DNA of 35,679 nt from Paenisporosarcina sp. TG20 (lineage in GTDB: Bacteria > Bacillota > Bacilli > Bacillales_A > Planococcaceae). This document shows, one piece after another, positions 14,341 to 24,881 of the stretch (positions are counted from its first letter, which is position 1; each line of letters starts with the position of its first letter). The position numbers were made by a program, and so were the translations under genes. Under the pieces are notes generated by a model. The model was not told where the DNA came from and did no database searches. It saw nothing but the letters and a program-made list of their open reading frames with translations. The stretch lies in contig NZ_ALJG01000349.1 of the NCBI RefSeq assembly GCF_000286315.1, forward strand, positions 1 to 35,679, given 5' to 3'.

Positions 14341-14484
14341 GGTTGAAGGGGCGCGTCGGACGCAAACCCGCCGCAAGATTGCCTGTATGGGGACCCCAAG
14401 GAAGTGACAACGTCACTTCCCTAGGGTCCCTCGTTCTTCGGGTTATGGTGCAGTAGGTTTGCCTTCCGAAGCGACCCGGAAACC
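14341..14484 (+). repeat. 144-nt imperfect palindrome within a repeat copy
   Basis: The sequence folds on itself around 14409-14411. The apical stem (14389-14408 with 14412-14431) pairs at 17 of 20 positions, the rest being G-U compatible on one strand. Outer helices are CCG-AAGA with TCTT-CGG, GCAAACC with GGTTTGC, CGGA with TCCG, CGC with GCG, GGG with CCC and GGTT with AACC, separated by small bulges. The GGAAACCGAAGTGGGTAC that follows (14478-14495), and the CTGGGCGTAC...GACCGG tail (14551-14569), tie it to the dispersed repeat family. Confidence 0.7.
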
Positions 14485-14591
14485 GAAGTGGGTACAAGTT
14501 GAACACCATTTTCTACTAACATTAAAATTATTAGTAATTGATAAAAAAGACTGGGCGTACTTTGACCGGTTTTCCTTATCAATTAAGCTCC

Positions 14592-16484
14592 TTATTTAAC
14601 AATTATATAGAGCATTCGCCGAAGTAACCGTAAAGTTTGTGTAGTAAATTCATCTGCATTTTTAGCTGTAGCTGTTTTTGAACCGAACATCATATGAAAT
14701 AATTTCAACTGCTCTTCTACAGGTTCCTCAGCACTTAGAAATAAATGTAAGAGGTGAATCCCTTTTTTCTCAACCTCCATGACTGCCTCCGCTGTATCTA
14801 CAATACCATTTGCAGCATAACCAAAAGCAGAAGGTTCTCCATCAGAAAAAAGTAAAATGAACTTATGCTTCTCAGGTCGTCTATTAAGCCGTTCTGCCAT
14901 CCATCGAATAGCTAATCCATCTCGATTATCTTCATTCGCATCTAAAGACATAATTGCTTCAGAATTATCTTTAGCCCCTTCATCCACTTGGTGACAAAAT
15001 AAAAATACGTTTGGTTGTTCCAGTTCTGAAGCTTCATAAGCATCTTCATAGTATGAAACAATGTCGTGCCTAATACCTAAATCACGCAAGACATCATGAA
15101 ACATGAGCACAGCTTTTTTCGTTTCATCCATTTTATCAATCATCGAAGCAGAACTATCCACCAATAGGCCAAATACAGCATCTAATGGGAGAGAAGGATT
15201 GTTCTTTTTATAGAAAGGTTTAGGACGCTGTTCTATTAATAAGGATGTCAGATTTGGCGTTAACCGACCTTTCGATAAATTAGTTCGCAAATTCTCTTGT
15301 TTTTGGTCTATGCGTTTTCGAATTTCTTTTGTAAATGCTTTGACTAGAGGTTTTTGATCTGAACGTATGGATAAAATGTTTTCATTCATGAAAGAATCGT
15401 CTTTAAGTTCTATTCTTTTTTCTTCTAATGTAACATGTAGATGTTCATCGCCAAACCGTTCTCCTGATTGTTTTGTTTGTCTTCTTTCGGATTTTCCATT
15501 TATTTTTCCACTTTGTTTACTCTTCTTATTGGACGTAGAAGTACCTGCACCTTCACTTTCAATTTCATTCGACTCATCCCCCTCTTCCATACGTCCATTG
15601 TTTATCTTGCCTTTATTTCCTTTTGTAAGTTCATACTCAAGATGTGGTCCTTGCTGCTTTTCAGTTTCTCGATGCCATGTTCTAAAAACCTCTTCAATTG
15701 TATCCGAGGGTGGAAGATTATCAGAACTCTGTTGGTCCAGATGTCTTTTATTTTTATCTTCATAAACTGTTTCTTGTAAGTTTTCATGAATAGCAACGAA
15801 TGTATGTGTTAAATCTTTTGTCATTACATTTTCAAGAGCATAGAGTATATTTAAACAAATTTTGCAGCTTTCAGCGGTACTAGTTGAATCAAAAACAAAT
15901 TGCCATTTTGAAAGAATTAGTTTGAAGAAGCTAGGATAGTCCTCTACTGACAGGGCTGTTTGTGAACCTTTGCGAAGTGCTACATACAAAAAACTAAACA
16001 AACTATCACTTATAAACCCTTTGCTAAAATTCACCATAAGTTGTTGTTCATGAAAAGTAGTATACACATCTTCTCGTACAACAAAAGCAGACTCAGTCCC
16101 TGGTCTTTCTTGGCGAATCAAATTGGATAATCTAAATTCTTCTGCACTCATCGCGAGTTGTAAAGCAAATTCTCTTAGTGGGAGATGATTAACTTCCTTC
16201 TTATATCGATTCCATGCTGACAAATTAAAATGACGCCAGAAGCCAGACGTAAGTAAATATAAATCGGACAATTGTCCTTTGTGTTCTATGTCAGGTTCAC
16301 GATGATTCCAAAAATGACTAATTGAAATGGCGCTTTCTTTTGGTCGGAATTCTGACAGTTTTCGGGTGGTCAATGTTAAATATGGTGCGCGACTTAAAGC
16401 TCTGGCTAATTGTTCTAATTGAATCATACGTTTGGCATTTATTGTTTCATTATTAAATTGAATAAATCGATTTATAGAAGACAT
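14592..16484 (-). CDS. yojO: VWA-domain protein, YojO/CobT/NorD-like
   Basis: A 630-residue cytosolic protein. Residues 1-245 form a helical region. About 245-345 is low-complexity, Glu/Lys/Ser-rich and probably disordered. From about 435 to the end is a von Willebrand A domain with an intact metal site: DSSAS (443-447) and LFSDGEPS near 560. MoxR-type ATPases and VWA partners act as pairs that insert metals or remodel protein complexes (NorQ/NorD, CobS/CobT); the client here is unknown. I start at the ATG at 16484: the earlier GTG (16493) overlaps the GAGGTG ribosome site. That site also overlaps the TGA of yojN, so the pair is translationally coupled. Confidence 0.88.
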   Translation of the reverse strand: MSSINRFIQFNNETINAKRMIQLEQLARALSRAPYLTLTTRKLSEFRPKESAISISHFWNHREPDIEHKGQLSDLYLLTSGFWRHFNLSAWNRYKKEVNHLPLREFALQLAMSAEEFRLSNLIRQERPGTESAFVVREDVYTTFHEQQLMVNFSKGFISDSLFSFLYVALRKGSQTALSVEDYPSFFKLILSKWQFVFDSTSTAESCKICLNILYALENVMTKDLTHTFVAIHENLQETVYEDKNKRHLDQQSSDNLPPSDTIEEVFRTWHRETEKQQGPHLEYELTKGNKGKINNGRMEEGDESNEIESEGAGTSTSNKKSKQSGKINGKSERRQTKQSGERFGDEHLHVTLEEKRIELKDDSFMNENILSIRSDQKPLVKAFTKEIRKRIDQKQENLRTNLSKGRLTPNLTSLLIEQRPKPFYKKNNPSLPLDAVFGLLVDSSASMIDKMDETKKAVLMFHDVLRDLGIRHDIVSYYEDAYEASELEQPNVFLFCHQVDEGAKDNSEAIMSLDANEDNRDGLAIRWMAERLNRRPEKHKFILLFSDGEPSAFGYAANGIVDTAEAVMEVEKKGIHLLHLFLSAEEPVEEQLKLFHMMFGSKTATAKNADEFTTQTLRLLRRMLYIIVK

Positions 16485-16494
16485 ATTACACACC

Positions 16495-17364
16495 TCATTT
16501 AAGCCATGTATTTGCCAATTCCATAAGCAATTCTTTTTCGCTGTTGTCTTCTAACTTTTCAGCAATTGCATAACGAATGGCACGTCTAGGATCAATAAAT
16601 TGTCCTAGTTCAGTTGCATCAAGTAAACTCCGAATGGATGCAGCCTCTTCACTTAGTAACCCATTCTGGACTTGTATAAAGGTATCTTCTGCAAGGTTAA
16701 GCATTGTTTTTATTAGATCCGGAGATGCATTAGGATATTCCCGTACGAATAAAGCATTAAGTGGTTCACCAGTTAAATAAGGAATAGAAAAAGAAATAAA
16801 ACGATTTTTTAAGGCTTCATTTAATGGAGATGTTCCAATGTATCCTTCATTTATAGCAGCAATCACTGTAAATTCTTCATGTGCTTGTAAGACTTCTCCT
16901 GTATAAGGGTTAGTTAGCATCCGACGGTGGTCAAGTACACTGTGAAGTATTGGTAAAGTTTCTGGTTTAGCCATGTTTATTTCGTCAATGTATAATATGT
17001 GACCATTTCTCATCGCTTGAACAACAGGACCTTCCACAAATTCGATGACAGATTGCCCTTTATCTTGGACTAACGTTTTAAAGCCGAGAAGTGCTTCAGC
17101 GTCTAAGTCAACGGAACAATTAATACTGTGCATAGGTTGATTGAAAAAAGCGGACATTGACTCTGCTAATTTTGTTTTACCAGAACCTGATGGCCCTTTT
17201 AGTAAGATGTTTTTTTGTAAAACAGAACTAAGTAAAATGTCTTCCCATAGATGTGGTATTGGAGATACGTACCCCCCTTGTCCAATTAATGCCGTATGAT
17301 CTATTGAATGCTTTCTATTTTTACGATTTGTTTGTGCTTGTTCAATCATGGATTGCACATTCAA
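16495..17364 (-). CDS. yojN: MoxR-type AAA+ ATPase, YojN/NorQ-like
   Basis: A 289-residue AAA+ ATPase of the MoxR/CobS branch. Walker A is LLKGPSGSGKTKLAES, Walker B is ILYIDEINMAKPE, and sensor-type sequence AAINEGYIGTSPLNEALKNRF follows. It should power its partner YojO, encoded immediately downstream. I place the start at the TTG at 17364, eight bases after GGAGG. A longer frame from a TTG at 17379 would include that ribosome site in the coding region. The same gene pair lies next to odhAB in B. subtilis, as I recall, so the context supports orthology. A terminator hairpin lies just upstream. Confidence 0.88.
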   Translation of the reverse strand: MNVQSMIEQAQTNRKNRKHSIDHTALIGQGGYVSPIPHLWEDILLSSVLQKNILLKGPSGSGKTKLAESMSAFFNQPMHSINCSVDLDAEALLGFKTLVQDKGQSVIEFVEGPVVQAMRNGHILYIDEINMAKPETLPILHSVLDHRRMLTNPYTGEVLQAHEEFTVIAAINEGYIGTSPLNEALKNRFISFSIPYLTGEPLNALFVREYPNASPDLIKTMLNLAEDTFIQVQNGLLSEEAASIRSLLDATELGQFIDPRRAIRYAIAEKLEDNSEKELLMELANTWLK

Positions 17365-17387
17365 TGCTAATACCTCCAATTAAATTA

Positions 17388-17420
17388 AAAATAACCGACG
17401 GAAAAATCATCGGTTATTCG
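17388..17420 (-). terminator. Terminator between the DUF6501 gene and yojN
   Basis: Stem AATAACCGA with TCGGTTATT (17390-17418); on the minus strand it continues TTATTTTTAATTTAA. The DUF6501 stop codon is inside the ascending arm. Only about 13 bases separate it from the yojN ribosome site. Confidence 0.75.
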
Positions 17421-17611
17421 AAATATTCTTTATAAAATCCACCTATGTGACCCGTGTTATCAATCACGAAAATGAATTCCTCTGTTTCATTTTTCACTTC
17501 GTAGGTTTGACCTACGGTTAATACGTTCGAAACTAAAAATTTAGATGCATTGGTATGTGTACAAGTTACTGTATTTATGGTCGGTGAGTCCTTCCAACTT
17601 TTATGAATCAT
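17414..17611 (-). CDS. DUF6501 family small protein
   Basis: A 65-residue cytosolic protein beginning MIHKSWKDSPTINTVTCTHT and ending FVIDNTGHIGGFYKEYFE. The N-terminal MIH..W, the central VLTVGQTYEVKNETEEF and the GGFYKEYF end match small Bacillales proteins I know as DUF6501; the predicted form is a compact beta-barrel. The function is unknown. An AATGAGGT site lies about 12 bases before the ATG. It is 75 bases downstream of the DedA gene, and its stop codon is part of its own terminator. Confidence 0.8.
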   Translation of the reverse strand: MIHKSWKDSPTINTVTCTHTNASKFLVSNVLTVGQTYEVKNETEEFIFVIDNTGHIGGFYKEYFE

Positions 17612-17686
17612 GATGTCTTATACCTCATTTCTATAATCTATAACTAGTATAAACAAGCTAGTTCAGTTAATCAATAAATGATAGGT

Positions 17687-18286
17687 TTAGTTAGTCCTCT
17701 TTTTCAATCGCCGTTGGTTAACAAAATAACGAATAATAAACGCAAAAACTATTAGTAAGGATACACTTATTAATACGAGTTGAAGATGCTCTAAGATAAG
17801 TGTATATGCATATGGAAATGTACGTCCTAATTGAAAATAGATTAACATCCAAAGAAAACTGGGGAAAATTGAATATTTTACAAATAGTTTTAATGGAAAT
17901 TGATTTGAACCTACAACATAAGGCATTGCCCATCGAATTCCAGGTAAGAAGAAACTAAAACCAATAGCTGTATTCCCATGTTTTTCTAAATAACTTTTAA
18001 AAGCATTTATAGGTTTATTAAGTCTCGTTTTACTTATTCGGTGTATAAGTCTTGGTCCCAATATTCGTCCAATAAAATAAGCAAAAAAAGTCGCACTTAT
18101 TAATCCAAGGTATCCGGAAATAAAGGAATAAATCGGATTAAATCCTCTGACTTCAGTTAAAACCCCTATAAATGAAGCAGCAACTTCGTTCGGTATGGGT
18201 AAACCAAACAATAAAAGCCAGCTGAATAGAAACATACTTAAATAACCAAAACTTTGGACGAGTTCAAATAATATTGTAAGATCCAT
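17687..18286 (-). CDS. DedA family membrane protein
   Basis: The 199 residues carry several hydrophobic segments and the DedA (SNARE-associated, PF09335) motifs: an acidic residue in GLPIPNEVAASFIG and the basic motif FFLPGIRWAMPYVVGSNQFPLKLF, with the conserved Arg and Pro-Gly. It ends in the cationic tail NQRRLKKRTN. DedA proteins support membrane homeostasis, and some flip undecaprenyl phosphate or phosphatidylethanolamine; which applies here cannot be told. The ATG follows GAAAGAAG. The gene is between odhB, ended by a strong terminator, and DUF6501. Confidence 0.88.
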   Translation of the reverse strand: MDLTILFELVQSFGYLSMFLFSWLLLFGLPIPNEVAASFIGVLTEVRGFNPIYSFISGYLGLISATFFAYFIGRILGPRLIHRISKTRLNKPINAFKSYLEKHGNTAIGFSFFLPGIRWAMPYVVGSNQFPLKLFVKYSIFPSFLWMLIYFQLGRTFPYAYTLILEHLQLVLISVSLLIVFAFIIRYFVNQRRLKKRTN

Positions 18287-18329
18287 TTCTATTCAACTTC
18301 TTTCTAATACTTTATCCTTCCATTTTGCC

Positions 18330-18363
18330 AAAAAAAACACAGCTTCGCAAATGCGAAGCTGTT
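18330..18363 (-). terminator. Terminator of odhAB
   Basis: A perfect ten-base-pair stem CAGCTTCGCA/TGCGAAGCTG with a two-base loop. On the minus strand it is followed by TGTTTTTTTT. Confidence 0.92.
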
Positions 18364-18380
18364 TATTAGTGATTTTTTTC

Positions 18381-19637
18381 TTAAGACTCTAATAATAGGT
18401 CTTCTGGGTTTTCAATTAGTTCTTTTACAGTTTTTAAGAATCCAACTGAATCTTTACCGTCAATTACACGGTGGTCATATGAAAGAGCCACATACATCAT
18501 AGGACGGATTTGAACTTCATCTCCGATAGCAACAGGACGTTTTTGAATGGTATGCATTCCAAGAATCCCTACTTGTGTTCCATTTAAGATAGGTGTAGAC
18601 ATAAGTGAACCGAATACACCACCATTTGTTATAGTAAATGATCCGCCAGTCATATCAGAAATTTGCAGTTTTTTGTCACGAGCTTTCTTTGCTAATTGTC
18701 CAATGTTTGCTTCAATTTCAGCAAAGTTTTTACGATCAGTATCACGAACAATTGGAACCACCAAACCTTCTTCAGTTGAAACGGCAATTCCTATATCATA
18801 AAACTGTTTTAAAAGTACTTCATCTCCATCAAGTTCTGCATTTACGTAAGGATATTTCTTCAGCGCGGATGTAACTGCTTTTGTGAAAAACGACATAAAT
18901 CCTAAACGAACATCATGGTCATCAAAGAATTTATCTTTTTTGCGAGAACGTAAAGCCATTACATTTGTCATATCGATTTCATTGAAAGTAGTTAACATAG
19001 CTGTTGATTGTTTAACTTCTAATAAGCGTTTAGCAATTGTTTGACGACGACGAGACATTTTTTCGCGTTTTATACGATCATCTTCAACTGGAACAGCTTT
19101 AGGAGTTGAAGCTATCGGAACTGAACCTGTTTGCTTAGGAGCACTTGAATGTGATTCAACGTCCTGAACACGGACACGGCCCAATGGATCTACAGTAGAA
19201 ACGGCTGTTAAATCAATGCCTTTTTCCCGAGCTAATTTACGAGCTGCAGGACTAGCAATTGTACGATCAGTTGAAGAAGTTTCTTCTTCTTTAGGTTTTG
19301 GTGTAACTTGTTGTGATGTTGGTTGTTCCACATTCTTAACAGGTGCATCTGCTTCTGCTGGATCTGCTTGAACAGGACTTTTCGTTACACTACCACTTGC
19401 AGATCCTTCTTCGACAACTGCAATTACTTGACCTACTTCAACTGTATCACCTTCAGCAAAAAGTAATTCTTGAATAACCCCTGCTTCTTCAGATATCACT
19501 TCTACATTAACTTTATCTGTCTCTAATTCAACGATGAATTCACCTTTTTCAACTGTATCACCAGGTTGTTTTAACCATTGTGCTATTGTTCCTTCTGTAA
19601 TTGATTCGGCTAATTCAGGTACTTTTATTTCTGCCAC
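18381..19637 (-). CDS. odhB: 2-oxoglutarate dehydrogenase E2 (dihydrolipoyl succinyltransferase) OdhB
   Basis: The E2 core of the 2-oxoglutarate dehydrogenase complex transfers the succinyl group from E1 to CoA in the citric acid cycle. The 418 residues hold one lipoyl domain (1-78, with the lipoylated Lys42 in [10 protein letters not shown]), a Pro/Glu/Ala-rich hinge, a peripheral-subunit binding domain (about 128-165, [16 protein letters not shown]) and the catalytic domain ending with [11 protein letters not shown], whose His and Asp are the active site. The length equals that of B. subtilis OdhB. The start is a GTG with AAAGGAGGA. It is 29 bases after odhA, in one operon. The E3 gene is not here. 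Confidence 0.97.
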   Translation of the reverse strand: MAEIKVPELAESITEGTIAQWLKQPGDTVEKGEFIVELETDKVNVEVISEEAGVIQELLFAEGDTVEVGQVIAVVEEGSASGSVTKSPVQADPAEADAPVKNVEQPTSQQVTPKPKEEETSSTDRTIASPAARKLAREKGIDLTAVSTVDPLGRVRVQDVESHSSAPKQTGSVPIASTPKAVPVEDDRIKREKMSRRRQTIAKRLLEVKQSTAMLTTFNEIDMTNVMALRSRKKDKFFDDHDVRLGFMSFFTKAVTSALKKYPYVNAELDGDEVLLKQFYDIGIAVSTEEGLVVPIVRDTDRKNFAEIEANIGQLAKKARDKKLQISDMTGGSFTITNGGVFGSLMSTPILNGTQVGILGMHTIQKRPVAIGDEVQIRPMMYVALSYDHRVIDGKDSVGFLKTVKELIENPEDLLLES

Positions 19638-19666
19638 TTTATTTTCCTCCTTTAAATCATCGTTCT

Positions 19667-22462
19667 TTAACGTGAAACGGCTTCTTCTATAATGCGTGAT
19701 TGTTCAATCTTATGTGTTTCTCCGTCGCCTTCTGCTGTACTTGAACGTTTAACACGTCCAATGTATTTTACACTCTTATCACCTGCTATATCACGCAAAT
19801 ATGGATCTGCAAATGACCAAGAGCCCATGTTTTGTGGTTCTTCTTGAACCCAAATTAATTCTTTTACATTTGGAAAACGTTCAATAATGTTTTGGATTTT
19901 TTCAGATGGGAATGGATACAATTGTTCAACTCGTATTATATGAAGATGATCAAACTTAGAACCATCTTTTACTTTATCAGCTAAATCTATTGTCATTTTC
20001 CCACTTGCAAGGAGGATACGCTCAACTTTATCCGTATTTTTGCCAAGTTTCGGTTGTTCTAGAACGGTTTCAAATTGACCGTTAGCCAAATCTGCTACTT
20101 CTGCTCCAACAAGTGGATGTCGAAGTAAAGATTTTGGTGACATGATTATTAAAGGTCTCATCGATTCTTCTCCAAGCATTTTTGCTTGACGACGTAGAAT
20201 ATGGAAATAATTAGCGGAACTTGAGATGTTTGCAATTGTCCAGTTATTTTCGGCTGACATTTGTAAGAATCTTTCCAAACGAGCACTTGAGTGCTCCGCT
20301 CCTTGACCTTCATAAGCATGTGGAAGTAACATAACTAATCCGGATTTTTGACCCCATTTTGCACGGCTAGCTGAAATGAATTGATCAAACATTACTTGTG
20401 CCATATTAGCGAAATCCCCGTATTGGGCTTCCCATATAACTAATGCTTTTTCATTTTCTAAATTATAGCCAAATTCAAAACCTAAAACTGCAGATTCTGT
20501 TAATGGGCTATTATAAACAACCAATGATGCATTCGCATCTGAAATATGGTGAAGTGGTGTTAATTCCTCGCCCGTTTTTTCATCGTGTAAAACAACATGT
20601 CTATGAGCAAATGTTCCACGTTGTACATCTTGTCCAGTAAGTCTAATAGGGTTACCATCTTGCAGTATTGAACCAAATGCTAATGTTTCAGCATGAGCCC
20701 AATCAATTTTCCCCTTGCCTTTGAAAGGCTCTTCACGACGTTTTAATATTTTTTCTAGCTTATTAAAAGGTGAAAATTCTGAGGGCCAAGATAATAACTC
20801 TGCATTCATTTTCACAAGTGTTTCTTCTTTTACGCCTGTATGAACTTCTGGATAACCATTTAAAACAACATCTGGAATAACAACATCTTGATGCTCATTT
20901 CCAGACAATTGTTTAACTCGATCGTACGAATCTTGCATTGTTTTTTGTATATCAGTAGAAATTGCTTTTACTTCGTCTTCTTTACAAACTTTATCTGTCA
21001 CTAATTGTTTCCCATATATTTCTCGAGCAGTTGGGTGTTTATGAATAGCATGATACATGGTTGGGTTAGTTACCAATGGTTCATCCATTTCATTGTGTCC
21101 AAATCGACGATAACCCATTAAGTCTATTAAGATGTCTTTGCCAAATTGCTCACGATACTCAAACGCAAGGCGGGCAACTTCGATCACTGCTTCAACATCA
21201 TCTGCATTAACATGGATAACGGGAACTTCAAATCCTTTTGCAGTATCTGAAGAATAATGAGTAGAACGAGAATCATAATACTCTGTTGTAAAACCAATCA
21301 TATTGTTTGCAATGATATGAATGGATCCACCAGTGTGGTATCCACGGACACGACTAAAATTAAACGTTTCCGCTACAATTCCTTGCCCAGGGAATGCGGC
21401 ATCGCCATGAATTAAAACAGAGTAAGCAGCTTTAGTATTTTGAACTGGTATACCTGTTTTTGTGGTATCTTCTTGTGCTGCACGAGTTAGTCCTGTAACG
21501 ATTGGGCTAACTACTTCTAAATGGGAAGGGTTATACGCAAGTTTTACTTTTAAACCTGACTTAGCTGTGTGTGTAGCACCTACGTGGTATTTCACATCGC
21601 CAAACCAGCCTTTCGTAATCAATAGGGAATCATCTTTTGGTAAAAATGACTCATTTGGAACATGTGCAAAATCTGCAAACATCATGTCATATGGTTTGTT
21701 AATCACGTGTGTTAAAACATTTAAACGTCCACGATGAGCCATACCAATTAATATTTCTTTCGTTTTTTGTTTTTCAGATTGACGAACTAGTTCATCAAGC
21801 AAGATAACTAGCGTATCTAAGCCTTCAATAGAAAAACGTTTTGCCCCTACAAATGTACGGTGAATAAATTTTTCGAAGCCTTCTATCTCAGATAAACGAT
21901 TAAGCAAAACTTTTCGTTCCTCCGCTGATAAACTAACTTTCATTGATGAAGACTCAATTTTTTCTTGAATCCAATCATGTTCTTGAGGATTAATAACATG
22001 TGCAAACTCATAAGCAATGCTATCTGTATAAAGTGATTTAAGATGTTCAATCGCTTGTAAAGCATTTTGAATATTGTTAGGTACATTTTTCATTAGTAAA
22101 GAAGCTGGTATCTCTATAAGATCAGCTTCTGATAAACCGTATGAAGAAGGATCCAATCTAGTAGTATCTTTTGGTCGATCATTTAACGGATAAATATCCG
22201 CAGCTAAATGACCATGTGATCGGATTGCCTCTGCTAATTGAACAGCTGCTAAAACTTTCCCGAAATTGTCAGGATCTACATGTTGTGATTCAGGAACATA
22301 AACTTCAGTTGCTGACATTGATGGTGCTCCATATTTTTTAAATAGTTCAACTAGATCAGATTCCACAGATTCTGGAGACTGTATAAATAAATCGTACATT
22401 TCTAATACATATCCTAAGTTTGGGCCTGATAGGTTAGCCCATGGTGATGCGTTTTTCGACAT
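19667..22462 (-). CDS. odhA: 2-oxoglutarate dehydrogenase E1 OdhA
   Basis: This thiamine diphosphate enzyme decarboxylates 2-oxoglutarate and reductively succinylates the lipoyl group of OdhB. Its 931 residues are near the usual Bacillus length (about 940). Key segments are the N-terminal [20 protein letters not shown], the [18 protein letters not shown] block, the cofactor-binding [18 protein letters not shown] and [19 protein letters not shown], and the C-terminal [23 protein letters not shown] and [12 protein letters not shown]. No Actinobacteria-type E2 domain is fused at the N-terminus. The ATG follows TTGGAGGG. Transcription starts from a sigma-A promoter about 60 bases upstream. Confidence 0.97.
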   Translation of the reverse strand: MSKNASPWANLSGPNLGYVLEMYDLFIQSPESVESDLVELFKKYGAPSMSATEVYVPESQHVDPDNFGKVLAAVQLAEAIRSHGHLAADIYPLNDRPKDTTRLDPSSYGLSEADLIEIPASLLMKNVPNNIQNALQAIEHLKSLYTDSIAYEFAHVINPQEHDWIQEKIESSSMKVSLSAEERKVLLNRLSEIEGFEKFIHRTFVGAKRFSIEGLDTLVILLDELVRQSEKQKTKEILIGMAHRGRLNVLTHVINKPYDMMFADFAHVPNESFLPKDDSLLITKGWFGDVKYHVGATHTAKSGLKVKLAYNPSHLEVVSPIVTGLTRAAQEDTTKTGIPVQNTKAAYSVLIHGDAAFPGQGIVAETFNFSRVRGYHTGGSIHIIANNMIGFTTEYYDSRSTHYSSDTAKGFEVPVIHVNADDVEAVIEVARLAFEYREQFGKDILIDLMGYRRFGHNEMDEPLVTNPTMYHAIHKHPTAREIYGKQLVTDKVCKEDEVKAISTDIQKTMQDSYDRVKQLSGNEHQDVVIPDVVLNGYPEVHTGVKEETLVKMNAELLSWPSEFSPFNKLEKILKRREEPFKGKGKIDWAHAETLAFGSILQDGNPIRLTGQDVQRGTFAHRHVVLHDEKTGEELTPLHHISDANASLVVYNSPLTESAVLGFEFGYNLENEKALVIWEAQYGDFANMAQVMFDQFISASRAKWGQKSGLVMLLPHAYEGQGAEHSSARLERFLQMSAENNWTIANISSSANYFHILRRQAKMLGEESMRPLIIMSPKSLLRHPLVGAEVADLANGQFETVLEQPKLGKNTDKVERILLASGKMTIDLADKVKDGSKFDHLHIIRVEQLYPFPSEKIQNIIERFPNVKELIWVQEEPQNMGSWSFADPYLRDIAGDKSVKYIGRVKRSSTAEGDGETHKIEQSRIIEEAVSR

Positions 22463-22525
22463 TTAGAAAACCCTCCAACTTTTGCCAAGCGGCATTCCCT
22501 ATTTATTTTTTTACAATCCTACACT

Positions 22526-22553
22526 ATTTTATCACGATACTCATCGATATCAA
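22526..22553 (-). promoter_or_regulatory. Sigma-A promoter of odhAB
   Basis: On the minus strand TTGATA (22553-22548), 16 bp, TAAAAT (22531-22526), with a TG one base before the -10. Between it and the start codon is a small dyad TGCC-gctt-GGCA (22483-22494) just before the ribosome site. Confidence 0.65.
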
Positions 22554-22694
22554 AGGAATCATGCACAATGAATTTGCAGAACTTTTTTTCATTTCAATCT
22601 TACTCTTATCTATAGAAAATACAATGCATTTTTATAAAATTAAGCAAATTTATTAAATTTGTCGAATGGACTTAATAATAGTAAAGAAAAATTC

Positions 22695-24101
22695 TCACTT
22701 TGTTAATGGTAAAATTATTGAAAAAGTAGAACCAATCTCCTCTTTACTTGTAATTTGAATTGATCCACCTGCATTTTCAATAAGCATTTTAACTATACTT
22801 AAGCCCAACCCACTTCCTCCGAGATTTCGAGAACGAGCCGAATCTACTCGGTAAAAGCGATTAAATATCTTTGAAACATGTTCAGGTGCAATACCTATTC
22901 CTTGATCTTTGACGTGAACAACAACCTTCTCAATAGTTCGCTCATAGGAAATTGAAATAAAAGCTTGTTCTTTACTATATAAGATTGCATTTGTTAAAAT
23001 ATTGCGAATGATTTGCTGATAAGAGATTGAAGATATGAGTACTTCAATTTCGTCATCAGGAGGTATGATGTGTTCAATTCTTGCCTTTGGATGCACTTGC
23101 ATTAGTTCCTCTATTATTTCTTTTGTGTGCTTTATAATATTTGTAGGTGGACGGTCTTCTATTTGTTCGCCACGTGCAAGTTCAAGCATTTCATCAATTA
23201 ACATTTTCATTTGTTTCACTTCTCGCAAAGATATACCGAGAGACTCTTCTAAAATCTTAGGATCATTTTTCCCCCATCTGTTTAATAATGATAAATGGCC
23301 TTCTACCACCTGGATTGGTGTGCGAAGTTCGTGAGACGCGTCAGCCATAAATTGTTGTTGTTGTTCAAAGGAAGACTTTAACTTGGACATCATGCTTTCA
23401 TATACAAAAACTAACTCTCCAATTTCATCCTTTGCATTATAAGAAATCGCTAATTCTTTATTAAATCCATGGGCTGCGACGTCATCCATGGTCATTTTTA
23501 ATTCTTGAAGAGGTTTTAGCAAATAAGTAGCTAATAAATAACCAATCCATCCTGACAACAGTAATGCACATATACCGAAAAGCATCATAGCTATTAATAT
23601 ATATGTCTTAATCGATTGAAAAGCTTGTAATGGATGTTCGAGCTGGACATACCCTGTAAATCGTCCAAACTGAACATGCCCAATCGCGGATATAGCTGTT
23701 GAGTCAGAGGTATTTAAAATATAACCATTACTTGGTAAGTCAAATTCATCAAAAACCGTAAACGTAGACGTATTATTTATTTTAAGTAACTCAATTCCTT
23801 CAGAGTTTAACAAACGAACAGTTTGGTCTTTATCAACGATTGAAGTCAGTAATCCTGTATTCTCTTGAATATCTTGCACTGTTAAATATGAACCTTGGGA
23901 TTCAAAAAATGTTGTTAAATCCCTCATTGACCGATTTACTTCTAGTTCTTCTTGTTGATACAACCATCCCCCTAGTGCAATATATAGGATGATACTCATT
24001 GCGGTAAAACTTAAGAAGATAACTGTTGCTGAACTTATTGCCCATTTTTTCTTTAAGGATTGGGAAGCTATCAATTGTGTCAACCGACTTCTCAGGTTCA
24101 T
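22695..24101 (-). CDS. Sensor histidine kinase, ArlS-like
   Basis: This 468-residue membrane kinase has transmembrane helices at about 22-44 and 166-190, an extracytoplasmic sensor loop of about 120 residues between them, a HAMP domain (190-245), a DHp helix with [12 protein letters not shown] (phospho-acceptor His257), and the ATPase domain with ILTNAILYS (N box), [12 protein letters not shown] (G1), [12 protein letters not shown] (F box) and GGSGLGLSI (G2). The [14 protein letters not shown] segment closely resembles ArlS of Staphylococcus, so I favour the ArlS/YkoH branch; the signal is unknown. Its ATG overlaps the response-regulator stop by four bases (ATGA). Confidence 0.92.
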   Translation of the reverse strand: MNLRSRLTQLIASQSLKKKWAISSATVIFLSFTAMSIILYIALGGWLYQQEELEVNRSMRDLTTFFESQGSYLTVQDIQENTGLLTSIVDKDQTVRLLNSEGIELLKINNTSTFTVFDEFDLPSNGYILNTSDSTAISAIGHVQFGRFTGYVQLEHPLQAFQSIKTYILIAMMLFGICALLLSGWIGYLLATYLLKPLQELKMTMDDVAAHGFNKELAISYNAKDEIGELVFVYESMMSKLKSSFEQQQQFMADASHELRTPIQVVEGHLSLLNRWGKNDPKILEESLGISLREVKQMKMLIDEMLELARGEQIEDRPPTNIIKHTKEIIEELMQVHPKARIEHIIPPDDEIEVLISSISYQQIIRNILTNAILYSKEQAFISISYERTIEKVVVHVKDQGIGIAPEHVSKIFNRFYRVDSARSRNLGGSGLGLSIVKMLIENAGGSIQITSKEEIGSTFSIILPLTK

Positions 24102-24763
24102 TCACGCATCACATACCCAACTCCTCTAACTGTTTCTATATAGTTTTTAGGTAACTTTGATCGCAAATGGTTAATATACACATCTACCACGTTTGTTTCA
24201 ATGTCTGCTAAATACCCCCATACATTTTCTAAAATTAACTCCCTTGCTAGGACCCGATTCTTTTGTTTAATTAAATAAATTAGTAAATCATATTCAGTTT
24301 TGGTTAAATCAATAGTATTTTGATTCACTTCTACAAGATGTGCATCTAGGTATATTCTAATGTCTTTAAATGCTAGTTGTGGTGTTCCTTCTTTGACATT
24401 ATTTGTGCGTCTTAGCACAGAACGTATTCGAGCTAATAATTCTTCAATAGCGAATGGTTTGACAATATAGTCATCTGCCCCTGCATCTAGTCCTGCGACT
24501 CTGTCCATAACTGCATCTCTTGCTGTAATTAAAATAATGGGAACCGGGGAAAAGGATCTAATGCGGCGGCAAACTTCTATTCCATTTAGCTCAGGCAGCA
24601 TAACATCCAGTAAAACAACATCAAATTCCTGTGACTTTGCCGCCTCTAGACCATCTCGTCCAGACACCAGATGTACCACTTCAAAATTTTCGTGTTGCAA
24701 CTCTAGTTCTATGAAACGAGCAATATTTTTTTCGTCTTCTACAAGGAGTATACGTTTTGCCAT
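24098..24763 (-). CDS. OmpR-family response regulator, ArlR-like
   Basis: A 221-residue DNA-binding regulator. The receiver domain (1-117) has acidic pocket E9-D10, phospho-acceptor Asp53 in VVLLDVMLP, the switch Thr in ILITAR and Lys in [17 protein letters not shown]. The C-terminal winged helix (about 128-221) has [31 protein letters not shown] and the DNA-recognition region [12 protein letters not shown], ending GVGYVMRE. It precedes its kinase in the usual order with an ATGA overlap, so the pair is co-translated. ArlR-type regulators control surface, autolysis and metal-starvation genes in staphylococci; targets here are unknown. The start has a GAAGGTGA site. Confidence 0.93.
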   Translation of the reverse strand: MAKRILLVEDEKNIARFIELELQHENFEVVHLVSGRDGLEAAKSQEFDVVLLDVMLPELNGIEVCRRIRSFSPVPIILITARDAVMDRVAGLDAGADDYIVKPFAIEELLARIRSVLRRTNNVKEGTPQLAFKDIRIYLDAHLVEVNQNTIDLTKTEYDLLIYLIKQKNRVLARELILENVWGYLADIETNVVDVYINHLRSKLPKNYIETVRGVGYVMRE

Positions 24764-24825
24764 CTTTTCACCTTCTATCCTTCTATGTTGTTCGCAATAT
24801 CTTTTTGAAATAAAATAACACTAAA

Positions 24826-24853
24826 TTTATACTATCTTCATATAATAAGACAA
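24826..24853 (-). promoter_or_regulatory. Sigma-A promoter of the two-component operon
   Basis: On the minus strand TTGTCT (24853-24848), 16 bp, TATAAA (24831-24826), about 60 bases before the start codon. Confidence 0.55.
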
Positions 24854-24881
24854 ACAGTAATTTAGTTGAGAAATTTCATCC

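Noticed and set aside
14341-14484. Group II intron or transposon end
   Set aside because: No recognisable domain V, no reverse transcriptase or transposase frame, and no target duplication visible.
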